From: Gambelia wislizenii
Lineage: Eukaryota > Chordata > Lepidosauria > Squamata > Crotaphytidae
Direction of reading: 5' to 3'
Assembly (NCBI GenBank): GCA_030847615.1
Contig: JAUMIR010000005.1
Span: forward strand, 107,165,116 to 107,229,115
DNA length: 64,000 nucleotides
Shown: positions 33,670-43,975 of the stretch, one piece after another
Numbering within the stretch: the first letter of the stretch is position 1
How the letters are laid out: each line of letters opens with the position of its first letter
Made by a program: the position numbers and the translations under genes
Notes under the pieces: generated by a model
The model's input: the letters and a program-made list of their open reading frames with translations, nothing else
What the model was told of the DNA's origin: nothing
The model's database searches: none

Positions 33670-34012
33670 TGTGAAATTGAAGTCTTTCATGGCCAGCATT
33701 CATTTTCCTCGGTTTTTTTTTCCAGGCTGTGAGGCCGTGTTCTGGAATAGCTTATTTCTAACATTTCACCTGCATCTGTGGATGGCGTCTTCTAGGTGAG
33801 TATATGTAAATTTGTGTAATTGAACTAACTATTGAATTACACAAATTTGTGTATACCCCTACAGGGGTTCACAGCATATAAACCCCAGACACACTTCTAC
33901 CCAACCATTCTCTGAAGATGCCAGCCACAGATGCAGGCGAAATGTCCGAAATAAACTATTCCAGAACACGGCCTCACAGCCCAGGAAAAAAACCAAGGAA
34001 AATCTATGCTGT
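33670..34012. mobile_element. Penelope 3' ends in inverted arrangement, second locus
   Basis: The minus-strand half is 33670-33795 (gtgaaattgaagtctttcat, cattttcctcgg, aggctgtgaggccgtgttct, atttcacctgcatctgtgga). The plus-strand half is 33840-34012 (acaggggttcacagcatata, aaccccagacacacttctac, ctctgaagatgccagcc, ccagaacacggcctcacagc, aaggaaaatctatg). A short acaaatttgtgt palindrome sits between them. Diverged from the 13.3-kb pair, so an independent insertion. Confidence 0.85.
33907..33953 (+). ncRNA. Hammerhead-ribozyme-like motif, copy 2
   Basis: CTGAAGA at 33912-33918, stem GCCAGC...GCAGGC, then GAAATGTC ending at 33946. Compared with the 5.2-kb copy the mini helix III has changed (AC/GT to AT/GT) and the base after GTC is C rather than A, which weakens helix I. 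Likely a decayed ribozyme. A TATA-like CATATAAA precedes it at 33875. Confidence 0.4.
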
Positions 34013-36494
34013 GCAACAGTTCCAATGCATAATGTGTCTTGATGTGTAATGAGTCCCAAAGCACAACATGCTTCAAACTGCCATGGGTCCTAATGCTCAA
34101 GTGTCCTGATGGGGAACATGTCCCACTGCATAATCAGAGCTCCCATTATGCAATGGGATAACTTGTATGGTGCCCCATTGTGCATCATCACAATTCACAA
34201 GCATGCATGTGCATCACATCAGTGACATAGCACTGTCATTGTAAAGTTATGCATTGTAGCTTCTGCTGCAAAATCTTGGCCAGAGTGTGTAAATTGTGTT
34301 TATCCCCATTGTAATATTGCTATAGATCCTTAAAAAAAAGAAGAAAATAACCACAGCCAGTTTCAATTATTCAGTGTTTCCTTCTAATTATTCAGTGTTT
34401 ATCACAATGTACTACGGAGAATAGTTAAGAGTGGCTCTTTCAGGTTAGCAGAATAAAATTCACTTCATAGCAGAACTCTTTTTGCTCTTTCCTATAGATA
34501 TGTATTTGTGCAAGACAGAGTATTTTCTGTGCAGGGTTTGCCATGGCCTTTTGCTCCTTCATGTCTAAGCAAGGATTAGCGATTCAGAATACTTAGCATC
34601 CCTTCTATGAATTCACTTTACATGCATTTATTTTAATTCCTTATATAACCAACTGCCCACTTTGATCTCAAGGGCTCAGAATGGGTTACAGTGGTCAGGT
34701 ATTCTGATCAAAGTGCTGGTAAGGATCTGAGGTAGGTGGCAACATATCATTATACTTCAGAATTTGTAGCCATTTAGAAGAACATGGATTAGATCCACTA
34801 TCAGAGAGTCAGCTCAATCCATCACAATTTGGAATTGATATGCCAATTAATGCATTCCTGGAATCTTTTAGAAAAATTAATTTCAGGCTGGAGTACCCAT
34901 TTGATGAGGGTAAGCAATTTAAATAGATTTGCCAAAGCAATAATGTAATGGAAGCTCAGAAACTGCTTTTAGAAAGTGGGTCTTTGCTTACATTAACTTC
35001 ATTGGCTGGGTGGATCTTTAATACTCTAATGCACATTATATACTCCATAAATAAAATGCTAAGGGAAGTTTAATAAGTTATCAGACAGAGCTTGGAAAAG
35101 TCATGTTTCCATGCTATGGTCTTTGATTGTTAACACTGCTTGCAAACTTTAGACATACATCAGAGTGAGAACACTGAAATGCTCATAAGCCCCACTAGTT
35201 TAAACATAGCAGAACTAGAGAAGAAGTCAAGATATCTATTAAAGGTAGGCTCAGTACCAGCATGATATGCAGGTACAGCATATAATATTAATGTATATCT
35301 GTTTTATCTGAGGGTTGTAGTTCATTGAGGGTTCTAATAATTCTTTGTTCCCAATTTTCTTTGAATTTGTTGTCCCTCAGGAAGCCACCTCATGGTAAGG
35401 CCAACCCTGAGGGAACAATAGTGGGAGACATGATTTGGTGGTAATGAAAGTAGCTGTCAAACACCCTGGCCAAGCTTCCACCTACTCAACCACTAACAAT
35501 TCCATTGTCAGAGGGTCCTAAAAGAGGCCTCTCTGCCATGTTAAATTTGGCTTTAGTTTGCTTAGCTGCTCAGTAGCCATGTTAGAGAGATGTTTGGAAA
35601 CAGGAGGGGGTACAGGTGTGGAGGCTGGTGCTATGGGAACCAGAGTCACTGGAATTGTCTGGTAATGTGTGGGAAAGAGTGTTGCTAGATGGTGGGGGGG
35701 AGTGTAACTGCAAACAGTTTTAAAAGTGGAATTTGGAAAAATCTGTCAGAGCATACAATGACCTGCTGGTGTGCTGATCCTATACTTCAATAAAGCTTAC
35801 TTGGATTTATCCAGACGCCTTTTCTCTGAGTAGGGAAGGACAGGGGCATTGCAGACTGCAGACTGCTCTGTGATGCCCCTGCTGTTACCCTTGATGTTGC
35901 CTTTTTTGATGCTGTTGCATAATGTATTATGTAATTTTTATGTTTTTCATTTTTATTTCTTGAAAACACTTAGAACTGGTAAAAACTGATATAAAACTTA
36001 AAACATTCCACTAAAAATGCCTCTAAAAATTTCCTTAAGAAATACGTATAAGGTAAGTAGAAAATGGTATTCACTGCACCAAAAGAATGATTATATCCCA
36101 TACTTTTGAAATGTAACTTTGTTTGTGCCCTCATTCCAAAGAAAGTAAGTACATAAGTAAGTAAGTAAGTAAGTGGGGGAGAAGTGAGTTAACATTAGCA
36201 ATATAGTTCACATATTGCCAACATTCTGTGCCTATTGAGCATATTAATCACCACTAAACTATGTTTGGGTTTTCTTCCTACTTTAGATAATTTTCCCAAG
36301 AGATTTTTTTTCAATACTTCTGCAAATTTAGGATCCCTAAAATCTGACAGTATCTTCCTCTTGTGTATGGAGAATCCTATTCTGACTATTTAAGGATCCT
36401 TACCCAAAGAATTAGTTTCCTACAAGTACACAGGATGCCCTTCTTCCAAATGAGAAACTGGAGTCTCCTTCCACAGAGCCCTTTCTGACTCTGA
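34013..36494. other. Unannotated, with a possible LTR end and a (GTAA)n tract
   Basis: 34020-34260 has loosely repeated tgcataatg / gtgtaatg / gcacaatg words. 34638-34710 resembles a LINE tail. 35584-35830 has LTR-like features: tgttagagagatg, then acttcaataaagcttacttg (AATAAA at about 35790) and atttatccagacgc. (GTAA)n lies at about 36142-36173. No gene recognised. Confidence 0.4.
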
Positions 36495-36845
36495 GGACTT
36501 TTTCAGACAATCCTTGCAACTCAAGGATCGAGCAGGAGAGCTTTGTAGCTGCAGTGCGGCAGGGGGTCCATTTTGGACAACGCCGTCCCTACGGCAAAAT
36601 CGTCCGTGTCTCTTCCATATAGCATTGGAGTCTGCTGTGCCATATTCAGCCAGATTTTATTCACGGAGGTTGTCCGTGAATAAAATCTGGCTGAATATGG
36701 CGTGGCAGGCTCCAGTGCTAAATGGAAGAGACATGGATGATTTCGCTGCAGGGACGGCGTTGTCCAAAATGGACCCCCTGCCGTGCTGCAGCTACAAAGC
36801 TCTCTTGCTCGATCCTTACGCTGCAAGGATCGTCTGAAAATGTCC
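36495..36845. mobile_element. Palindromic element (family B, copy 3)
   Basis: A 351-bp inverted-repeat element with GGACTTTTTCAGACAATCC at the left and CGTCTGAAAATGTCC at the right. Arms meet at cacggaggttgtccgtg, the complement of the loop type in the 26.2-kb copy. Arms share blocks with copy 2 (caaggatcg, agattttattcacgg) and more distantly with copy 1 (ggtccattttggacaacgcc, aatcgtccgtgtctcttcc). The flanks are also inverted copies: ctgactctga before and tcagagtcag after the element, which is unexpected for a simple target duplication. Confidence 0.9.
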
Positions 36846-36848
36846 TCA

Positions 36849-37527
36849 GAGTCAGGGAAGAAGTACGGCCTGGGACAGGGGCAGCTGTTGTGTACCATGA
36901 CTGGTGAATCCAGTACAGGTTTTAGTTTCAACTTTAAAGGAGCAATTCAACATGCTGGACCTATTTGTGAGATAAGATTCAGCGCCTTGGATAGTTCCTT
37001 AAATACCGGAACAGATTCAACAGACATGGAATCCATAAACCACCAGTGGTCTGCGTGCTTTCATTTTATTTCTCAAGACATCTCTCCCTTAAATGGCTTG
37101 CATTCAAGTTTCTAGGAAACACTGTTTAATTTCTCCATGTGCTGATTGTTCACACTTTCATTTCATGCCTGCTGTGCAGTGCTCTGAATATATATATTAT
37201 TCCTGAACACCCTCTACTTCCTGCTGTGCTAAAAATGAATGACTAAACTATTTAGGTTGGCTAATTTGTAAAGGACTTACAAAGCAGAATTATTGTAATT
37301 AACAATTTGACTTGGGTGTGTGTTGTTTAAAAAAGGTTTTCTTTTCTTGCACTCTCCCAGTTATTAATGAAGCTAATTCCTCTAAAGATGAAGAAGTTTG
37401 CTGCTGCTCATAATATGAGTTTTGCTCATGAGAAGTAAAATGTGTCAGGAGACTCATAAAATGAAAAGATGAAGGATGGTGAAATCAAACTTCAATATTC
37501 TAGGAAATAGAATTCACACATTGGAAA
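36849..37527. other. Unannotated stretch
   Basis: AT-rich DNA between the palindrome and the SINE; no gene or repeat recognised. Confidence 0.45.
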
Positions 37528-38122
37528 GCCAGTATGGTTTAGTGGTTTTGAGTCTTGGAGTCAGACTCTGGGAGACCAGGGGCTAGTCTACACAATGAAA
37601 ATACTCCTCACAGAATACACAGAGAATACAATCTGTCTGAATGCGATTTGCTGTATTTGGAGGGAGGTGGGGTTAAAAACGCCACAAGCCAAACAGTAGA
37701 AGAATACACGATTTTCCCTGAAGCTCTCTGGAAAATGCACGTGGATGCATGTTCAGACATGGGGCTGCCTGAATTTGCATCACTGTGCATTTTCACTCAA
37801 TCACTTTTTATGAGCGTGTGTGCCAGCTCAATCCGAATGAACACAAATAGATGTGAATAAGTGTGGAAATATGAAGACAAATCAACTTTGCTGTGAATGG
37901 GCAAAAATGCATACCCACTTGCAGTAAACTGTTGTGTCTAGACAAGCCCCAGGGTTGAAATCCCCACTCAGTTATGGAAACTTACTGGGTGGCCTTAGGC
38001 AGACAACACTCTCAGCTTCAAATCAAGGCAATAGCAAACCACCTCTGAATAAGATCTGCCAAGAAAACCCTACGATAAAGTTGCCATAAATCAAAGTAAA
38101 CTTGAAGGCACATAACTATAAC
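37528..38122 (+). mobile_element. Sauria-type tRNA-derived SINE, split by a MITE
   Basis: The head (gccagtatggtttagtggtt, ttggagtcagactctgggag, accag) is at 37528-37579. The body and tail (agggttgaaatcc, cttactgggtggccttaggc, acctctgaataagatctgcc, aagaaaaccctacgataaag, ttgccataaatcaaagtaaa, cttgaaggcacataac) run from 37953. The B-box-like ggttgaaatcc is split from the head by the element at 37580-37949. The tail matches the BovB-like 3' end. Confidence 0.85.
37580..37949. mobile_element. MITE nested in SINE, CAG duplication (family D, copy 2)
   Basis: A 370-bp element with ends GGGCTAGTCTACACAATG and, in reverse complement, GGGCTTGTCTAGACACAA. CAG at 37577-37579 and 37950-37952 is the 3-bp duplication; removing the element and one CAG rejoins the SINE as accagggttgaaatcc, the expected uninterrupted B-box region. 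The open frame across it is not a recognised protein. Confidence 0.88.
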
Positions 38123-39724
38123 ATGACACCCAGTCAGACTAATACTAGTCCAACCACATCATTTGATTCTCTGCACTGTAGCTTAGCCCCGCAGTGAAGC
38201 AGCTACCTGAGATACAAGATGTGGAGTATCAAGAAAAGGCAGCAAATTGATATTTGCTTTGTTATTATTGGTCTTTTTTTTTTTAATGATGATGATGGGT
38301 TGGGATGGGAAGAAGTTCATGGGGGATTTTATGCCAATGCACATGCCAAAATAACATAGCTGACTTTGAACAATATATACTACGGAGCAGTAATAGGAAT
38401 GTAAAGAATCCTCACTTTTTCATCCCCAAGAAATGAAAGAAAATGGTCAATTGCCATGCAATTTTTTTCCATTTTTGAATTTTGTAACATTTTCCTTATT
38501 TTTGTCCTTTGGCTACAAATTTGATTTTGGTGGGGGGAAATGTTTTTGCAGAAAACAATGCCAAAAAAACTCTGACAATAACCATTCAAAAACATTTCCC
38601 CTTGTGACAGAGAACTAGATTAAGAGCAAAAGAATACTGTTAGCCAACACTTTCTCAAAATATTCTTATTGGAGAGTGCTACTGGGATTTTTTTGCCCCA
38701 CATTAGAAGCTAAAGCTGCCAGTGGGTAACATCCATCTCTCCCACCTTTTCCCCAACCCTGGTATTTTCTTTTTGTGGTTCTATTTGGAATCACTTTGGA
38801 GACACACTGCACTTAATTGTCTATAATACCAAATTGGTCTGAATCACTTTGGACCAATTTGGATGCAATTCAGACAGATCCAATTCAGACCTGATCTGAT
38901 CAGCCCAGTTCAGTTTGAGATGATCCGATATGCTCAGTTCAAGATGTCCACAGTCTCAAAGTGAACTATCCATTGGGACTCATTTACAGTCGGCAGTGTA
39001 AGACTATGGACTCAGCTAGATGGGAGAATTAACTGTGGAAAATAGTGCATTAACTCACCATCACAGCAGCATTCATTTCTCTCCATGATGTATTTGCAAG
39101 ATTGCTGGCATGGGAAGCTATCCATGTTTGAAGTTCACACAGAGAGCATGCCCATGAGTAAAGATGGTGGCCACAAGTGAACTGTGTGTGTTATTTCCCC
39201 AAAGCTCCCTCTGTTTCCTTCTCCCCTTGTTAAATCAGGGACATGGAAGATTTTGTGCATGTATAGCTCTGCAGCTCAAAAATAGTGCATGTTCTCCTCT
39301 GTGAAGATGAACAATGGAGGCTCCGATCACTTTGTCGCCGGTAATCCTGCTCCCATACCAACCAATCACATTTTGATTCTGTGATGTGCCCCAATTCATA
39401 TTGGTTTTCCAAATGGGCTGGAATGCACATTTCCACATATGTATAGATTTTTTAAAAAAAACTGCAATAAGCATTGAAAGTTATTATTGTGAAGTACTTG
39501 GAGTTTTTGGCTCTCCTCCTTTCAAATACGGATAATTGCTGTGGTACCTCATCTGGACAAAAGGTATTCCTCTTGCATTCTGAGATGATTTTTTTTTTCA
39601 TCATCTAGATAACACCTACCTATACACATCATCTAGATAACACCTGCTGCAACCCCCTTTTTTTCTAAACTGTTAAAACTCCCTGAAAGCCCTGGCATAC
39701 CCTTTCTTTGTACTAATAGCTACT
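38123..39724. other. Unannotated stretch with a short duplication
   Basis: 38800-38960 contains repeated caatttgga / ccaattcagac words. 39600-39648 carries a duplicated acatcatctagataacacct unit. No gene or known element recognised. Confidence 0.45.
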
Positions 39725-39731
39725 GACATAC

Positions 39732-41603
39732 CTAGGGCCCTCCAAATTTCAGACTCCCAATCCTCCACAGACCCTCCGGCATCTTGTCACCCTCAGGTTC
39801 CGCGTCTGGGGCCAATTCTCTGAAGCGCTCGATCTGCATGCAGGAGACAGCGTCAGCAATTTCGTTGTTAACACCCGCCACATGTCGAGTGATGAAAAGT
39901 TTATTATTTTTGAGACATTGCAAAGTAAAAAGCCTAACCAAATGCATGACCCACGGTGATCTGGAAGTTAGCGTGTTTATCACCTGAACAGTTGCCGCAT
40001 TGTCACATCAAAAATGTATAGACGAATTGGCCAATTCCTTTGCCCAGATGATAACCGCAACAAGAACCAGGAAGAACTCTAAAAATGTGAAGTCTAGCAT
40101 AATGTCAGTCCCAACCCACTCAGAGGGCCACCTGCTAGCGCACCACCTACCACTGAAGTAAATTCCGAACCCAATTGACCCCGCAGCATCAGATGAAATT
40201 TGCAAAGCATCCTTTAGTCTCCTTTCCTCATGCCGGAATGAGATGCCATTAAATTGATCTAAGAATTCCTGCCAAACTTGCAGATCTGACCGAATTTCCC
40301 GGGTAACCCGAGCCATGTGATAAGGTCACTGAATCCCTTTAACAGCATCACACAACTGGCGCAGGAAATCCCTACCAGGAGCGACCACCTTACAGGCAAA
40401 ATTTAGGTGTCCAATAAGAACCTGAAACTCCCTGAGGGTGGCCTTGTGTCTACATATAAACTGACTGACCCGCTCCTTTAAATCCTGAACTTTCTGGTGT
40501 GACAATCGACACTGTTGGTTAACGGTGACAAGCTCGATGCCGAAGAAAATTAACTGCTGTGAAGGACCCTTAGTCTTCTCCGGCGCAAGTGGAACTCCCA
40601 GTTCCTGGGCCATGGACTCAAACTGGCGCAGCAGGTGGATGCAATTGCCAGATCCCCATTCCCCTATCAATAAAAAATCGTCCAGATAGTAGACCACACC
40701 AGACATACCTGTTTTTGTTCTCAGGGCCCATTCCAAAAAAGTACTAAAGGTTTCAAAAGCATTACAAGACACTGAACATCCTATAGGTAAAGTGAGGTCC
40801 ATGTAGAATTGTCCATCAAATTGAAAACCCAGTAGCTCAAAGTCGTCTGGGTGTACAGGGAAGAGGCAGACTGTGGACTTAATGTCGCATTTCGCCAACT
40901 CCGCGCCAGGGCCATGCCTCCGTACATCACGTATGGCCGCGTGAAAAGATGTATACCGAACAGTACACAATTCCAGAGGGATAGAGTCATTAACTGACTC
41001 CCCCTTCGGGTAAGATAGGTGGTAAATTAATCTGAATTCACCCGGGGCCTTCTTGGGGACTATACCCAGTGGGGACACCCTCCAATTGGGTACCAGATGA
41101 TCAGAAAAAGGGCCAACTACTCTCCCCTCTGAGACCTCCTTACCTATCTTTTCCCGGACAATGTGCTCTAATCCTTTGATAGACCGTACGTTCCGTGCCC
41201 TGAAAGGGCTCCTAGGACCTTTGTATGCAATCCTAAAACCAAAATGAAAACCCTGAGATAGATATGTGGCTGCCTCTCTGTTGGGGTATGCTGCTAGCCA
41301 CTTATCTAAAACTTCTAATTTAATTGGACTGGGGCCCTTTAGGAGGCTGGGTAGCAGAACTGCCTCCTCTACCAGCTTCTTGCCCCCCGCCTCCACGAAA
41401 CTGTCCCTTACCCCTTGGGCAGTTCCGAAAGGAGTGTGATGCCCCACAGATGGAACATTCGTGATTAAACCTGCATGGTTTCCTGGAGCGCGCACCTTGC
41501 AAGCTGAATTCCCAGCACAGCATCTTTTGTCCAAAAGAAGATGCGGAAGCTGAGGAAGCAGCTTTTGCCCCCGTGGAGTCCATAGGCTGCAACAGGTGGC
41601 CAC
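39732..41603 (-). pseudogene. DIRS/Ngaro-like pol: reverse transcriptase and RNase H
   Basis: One minus-strand frame runs from 41603 to 39732, broken only by TGA codons at 40326-40328 and 40008-40010. RT blocks in order: WLAAYPNREAATYLSQGFHFGF, GVV-like RVVGPFSDHLVPNWRVSPLG, PKKAPGEFRLIYHLSYPKG, AKCDIKS (motif A), HPDDFELLGFQF, LPIGCSVSCNAFETFSTFLEW (motif B), YYLDDFLLIG (motif C, about 40678-40695), LGVPLAPEKTKGPS and IFFGIEL. The RNase H part shows LQISSDAAGSIGFG, a split CDN block at the second stop, and RHVAGVNNEIADAVS. The first 170 bp or so overlap the gag frame and the true domain starts near 41430. Both stops could come from CGA by CpG decay. Expressed in life by frameshift or as an overlapping ORF; here inactive but well kept. 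Confidence 0.88.
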
Positions 41604-42522
41604 TGTGCATGCGTTTCCCCTGAATTGGGCGTGCTGGGGTCATTAATTGCATCCACAGCTGTGGGTGCATCATGTCCCAATGGAGGGCTGGATATATAGC
41701 TGCCCGCATGCGAAATGCTTTGTCATACAGAAGCCATGCAGGCCCTGCAAAATCCATGTAAGCCCTGTGGATTATGTCCATGTACTGTAACAAGGAAGCT
41801 GCCTGGTGGGGCTGGGATTTTACTATCACACTGGCTAATATCAAAAATCCAGACAGCCAGTTGGACCAAGTCCGCTCCAATTTCCGTTTTCTTAACTTCT
41901 CCTTATCTTTCTCATCCAGCTCCTCTTTATCCTTCTTTTCAACCTCCCTATACAAAAGGGAGAATGCGTCCACATATTCTCCCCTGAGTATCTTGTCCCT
42001 AGTGGTTTGTAATAAGTGGTCACCCAAAGGGAGAGACATCTCCCTGAAGGGGATCACAGAATAAGCGACAGTGTCGTATCCTGGTGTCTGTGACATGCCT
42101 GCAAAGCTTGCTGTCCCAAAAGGAGGTGTGTTGCACCCTCCAAAAGTGAATGTTCCCCAGGGGGCCCACTGGGGATCTGACCACCCACAGGTCTGATGTG
42201 CTGAGGGTAAAGCCACTTGTGTCGCTTGCGATCCTGCCCCTTGTGATGCGTTGCTGGGCCAGGGTGTGGGCCAGTTGGCCCAAGGCCAACCTTGCCCCAT
42301 GGCATGCACAGCAGTAACATTATTTGACTCACCAGCAGGCATCTGGACTTCCACTGGATCCAGCTCCCCGTCTGGTTGTGGTGGCAGGGTATTGGGGCCC
42401 TCTTGCTGTTGTGATCCAGAAGCGCCATCCCCATGGATCCTCGTCCCCAACGCATCTAGGCATGCAAGAATCTGATTAGTAATCTTGCCCCTTTTCCCAG
42501 AATGCTTCACAGGCTTTGACAC
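41320..42522 (-). CDS. DIRS/Ngaro-like Gag-like protein (400 aa open frame)
   Basis: An uninterrupted 400-residue frame of a retroelement structural protein. The N-terminal third is low-complexity and P/G/Q-rich. The middle has a helical core: REMSLPLGDHLLQTTRDKIL, RGEYVDAFSLLYREVEKKDK, a lysine/glutamate-rich stretch, WSNWLSGFLILASVI, LLQYMDIIHRAYMDFAGPAW and YDKAFRMRAAIYPALHWDMM. The C-terminus has CRFNHECSICGASHSFRNC, a zinc-finger-like motif near residues 354-372, then a GRG-rich tail, as in nucleic-acid-binding Gag proteins. It overlaps pol by about 284 bp in another frame. The real start is probably upstream: a matching acidic SSSEDEEEVPW segment lies in other frames at 42690-42580, so this frame is likely 5'-shortened by indels. 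Confidence 0.75.
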   Translation of the reverse strand: MSKPVKHSGKRGKITNQILACLDALGTRIHGDGASGSQQQEGPNTLPPQPDGELDPVEVQMPAGESNNVTAVHAMGQGWPWANWPTPWPSNASQGAGSQATQVALPSAHQTCGWSDPQWAPWGTFTFGGCNTPPFGTASFAGMSQTPGYDTVAYSVIPFREMSLPLGDHLLQTTRDKILRGEYVDAFSLLYREVEKKDKEELDEKDKEKLRKRKLERTWSNWLSGFLILASVIVKSQPHQAASLLQYMDIIHRAYMDFAGPAWLLYDKAFRMRAAIYPALHWDMMHPQLWMQLMTPARPIQGKRMHSGHLLQPMDSTGAKAASSASASSFGQKMLCWEFSLQGARSRKPCRFNHECSICGASHSFRNCPRGKGQFRGGGGQEAGRGGSSATQPPKGPQSN

Positions 42523-42742
42523 TTCCTGTCCCCTTATCCCCTGTATTTTTCAAGCTGATGAATCCTGTCCAGGATTGCTTGCCATGGGACCTCCTCCTCG
42601 TCCTCACTAGATGACACTGGGGGGCAATGGGTACAGGCCGTTTTGGAGCGGGCCCCTTGCCCTTACCACCCCTTTTCTCTTTTTGGGAGCCATTGCCATC
42701 TGGCTTCAGTGGCCCAAACACAATCCCAAAAATCTCTATCAA
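42523..42742 (-). pseudogene. Frameshifted N-terminal part of the Gag-like protein
   Basis: Minus-strand frames here encode a basic segment (KEKRGGKGKGPAPKR) and, in another frame, CPPVSSSEDEEEVPWQAILD followed by RIHQLEKY, typical of the start of DIRS/Ngaro-like Gag proteins. They are out of frame with the 400-aa frame that follows, so at least one indel lies between. Confidence 0.55.
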
Positions 42743-42929
42743 GTACAGTCACAAGGGCCCGCAGTGACAAAGGCTCGTAGCCCTGCTTATATCACTATCG
42801 TATAACTGCTATATTGAATCCCCCTGCTTTTATAAATCAGGAGTGGGGGGGAATCACAGTGGGCCCAACCAAGGCCTGCAGGCCCAAGGCCAACTCACCC
42901 TGGTGCTATATCCCAGCTCCAGTAGGGCC

Positions 42930-42978
42930 AGACTCTGTATTATTATTATTATTATTATTATTAATATTATTATTATGA
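42930..42978. repeat. (ATT)n microsatellite inside the DIRS/Ngaro-like leader
   Basis: tattattattatt repeats with one interruption (ttaatatt). A second short (ATT)n lies at about 43130-43145. Both fall within the element's leader region. Confidence 0.8.
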
Positions 42979-43816
42979 TTGATTGACACAAGTGGTGGAT
43001 CCTCAGAGGGCTGAAAGCCTGACAGGCTGCACAGGCACAGGCCTGTGGCCCGAAGCCTGTCCAAGGCCTAACCGACCCCAGCACCTGTAGGCCAAACCCC
43101 CCAGGAACCCTAGTTTGATATTGTTACTCTTATTATTATTATTATTGGGAACTATAAACCCCTTCAAATGACCCAAGGCCTAGAAGGTCTCACTAGCCCA
43201 GGCCTAAGGCCTGTTCAGGGCCCAAGGCCTATTGGGGTCGGGGTAAGCACAAGGCTCTGACAGGCCACACAGGCCCAGAAAGGGCTGGGCCTAGTCGCAG
43301 CTGATCCACTGCGATGCCTAGGTCATGTACCGGCCAAACTAATTCAGGCCCAGCCGACAGGCCGCCCCCAATCATGTCCGATGCTTGCATTGTGCCTCGT
43401 GGCGAGTCTGTCGCCAGATTGCCCCAATCCAAGGCGATACCTGCCCCCTAGATTGCCACAGGCCGCTGGTTTGCGGCTTTCCCCCCCGTCTGATTTGGCA
43501 GAACCCCGCCCGGAAGAAACCTCCTGACCGTGTAGCCAACTGCTGCTGTGGCCCACCAGACGCCCCAATGGGGGGTAAATCACTTGCTGAGAGCCCGCCC
43601 AGGCCAAGGTGCCACACACCTCAGCCACTGCAGGGCCCATGAAAAGCCCCCAAAGGGGGAAGAACCCCGCTCGGTCAGAGACCGCCCCAACTCAGTCCGC
43701 TCGACTTATCCCCCACTTCTAAGGCTCCGCTTACTTCCGTCCCCCTCAGCGCTCTGAGCCAGCAGCTGCTCCGTGAACTGCTGATTGAAAGAGAGGGTGA
43801 AGAGAGGGGCGGGCAG

Positions 43817-43825
43817 CCTTTTATA
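43817..43825 (-). promoter_or_regulatory. TATA box of the DIRS/Ngaro-like element
   Basis: On the minus strand ggctataaaaggctgcccgc (about 43828-43809) lies at the 5' edge of the element, upstream of a GC-rich leader and about 1.1-1.3 kb before gag. Position and sequence fit a core promoter with transcription starting near 43790. Function is inferred. Confidence 0.55.
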
Positions 43826-43975
43826 GCCTCCGGCCCTGCCCTTCTCTTCTTGTCACCGGCGCTTGCCGGCGACGCTGCATTCAGGCCTCATCCTCCTCTG
43901 CTGCACCCAAGGCAGTCTCCCCGGCCAAAGGCTCTGTGAGGTAGTGGCAGGGAGACTCATTCCTTTCAGCAGATA

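Larger units (their letters stand above)
39725..43975 (-). mobile_element. DIRS/Ngaro-like tyrosine-recombinase retrotransposon, 3'-truncated
   Basis: The largest element in the window. On the minus strand, from 43975 downward: a GC-rich 5' untranslated region with a TATA box, gag (42742-41320) and pol with reverse transcriptase and RNase H (41603-39732). The RT signature (HPDDFELLGFQF, LPIGCSVSCNAF, YYLDDFLL) and the CCHC-like gag finger are characteristic of vertebrate DIRS/Ngaro-like elements, which lack protease and integrase. The expected recombinase and/or hydrolase region and the 3' end are missing. Hydrolase and 3'-end remnants of related elements are at 24 kb and 10 kb. Confidence 0.85.

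Noticed and set aside
37555..37860. 101-aa open frame across the nested MITE
   Set aside because: It crosses the SINE/MITE junction, so it arose by insertion; no domain visible.
43229..43757. Overlapping open frames on both strands in GC-rich DNA
   Set aside because: They lie in the leader of the DIRS/Ngaro-like element; GC-rich sequence has few stops, and none resembles gag, pol or a host protein.
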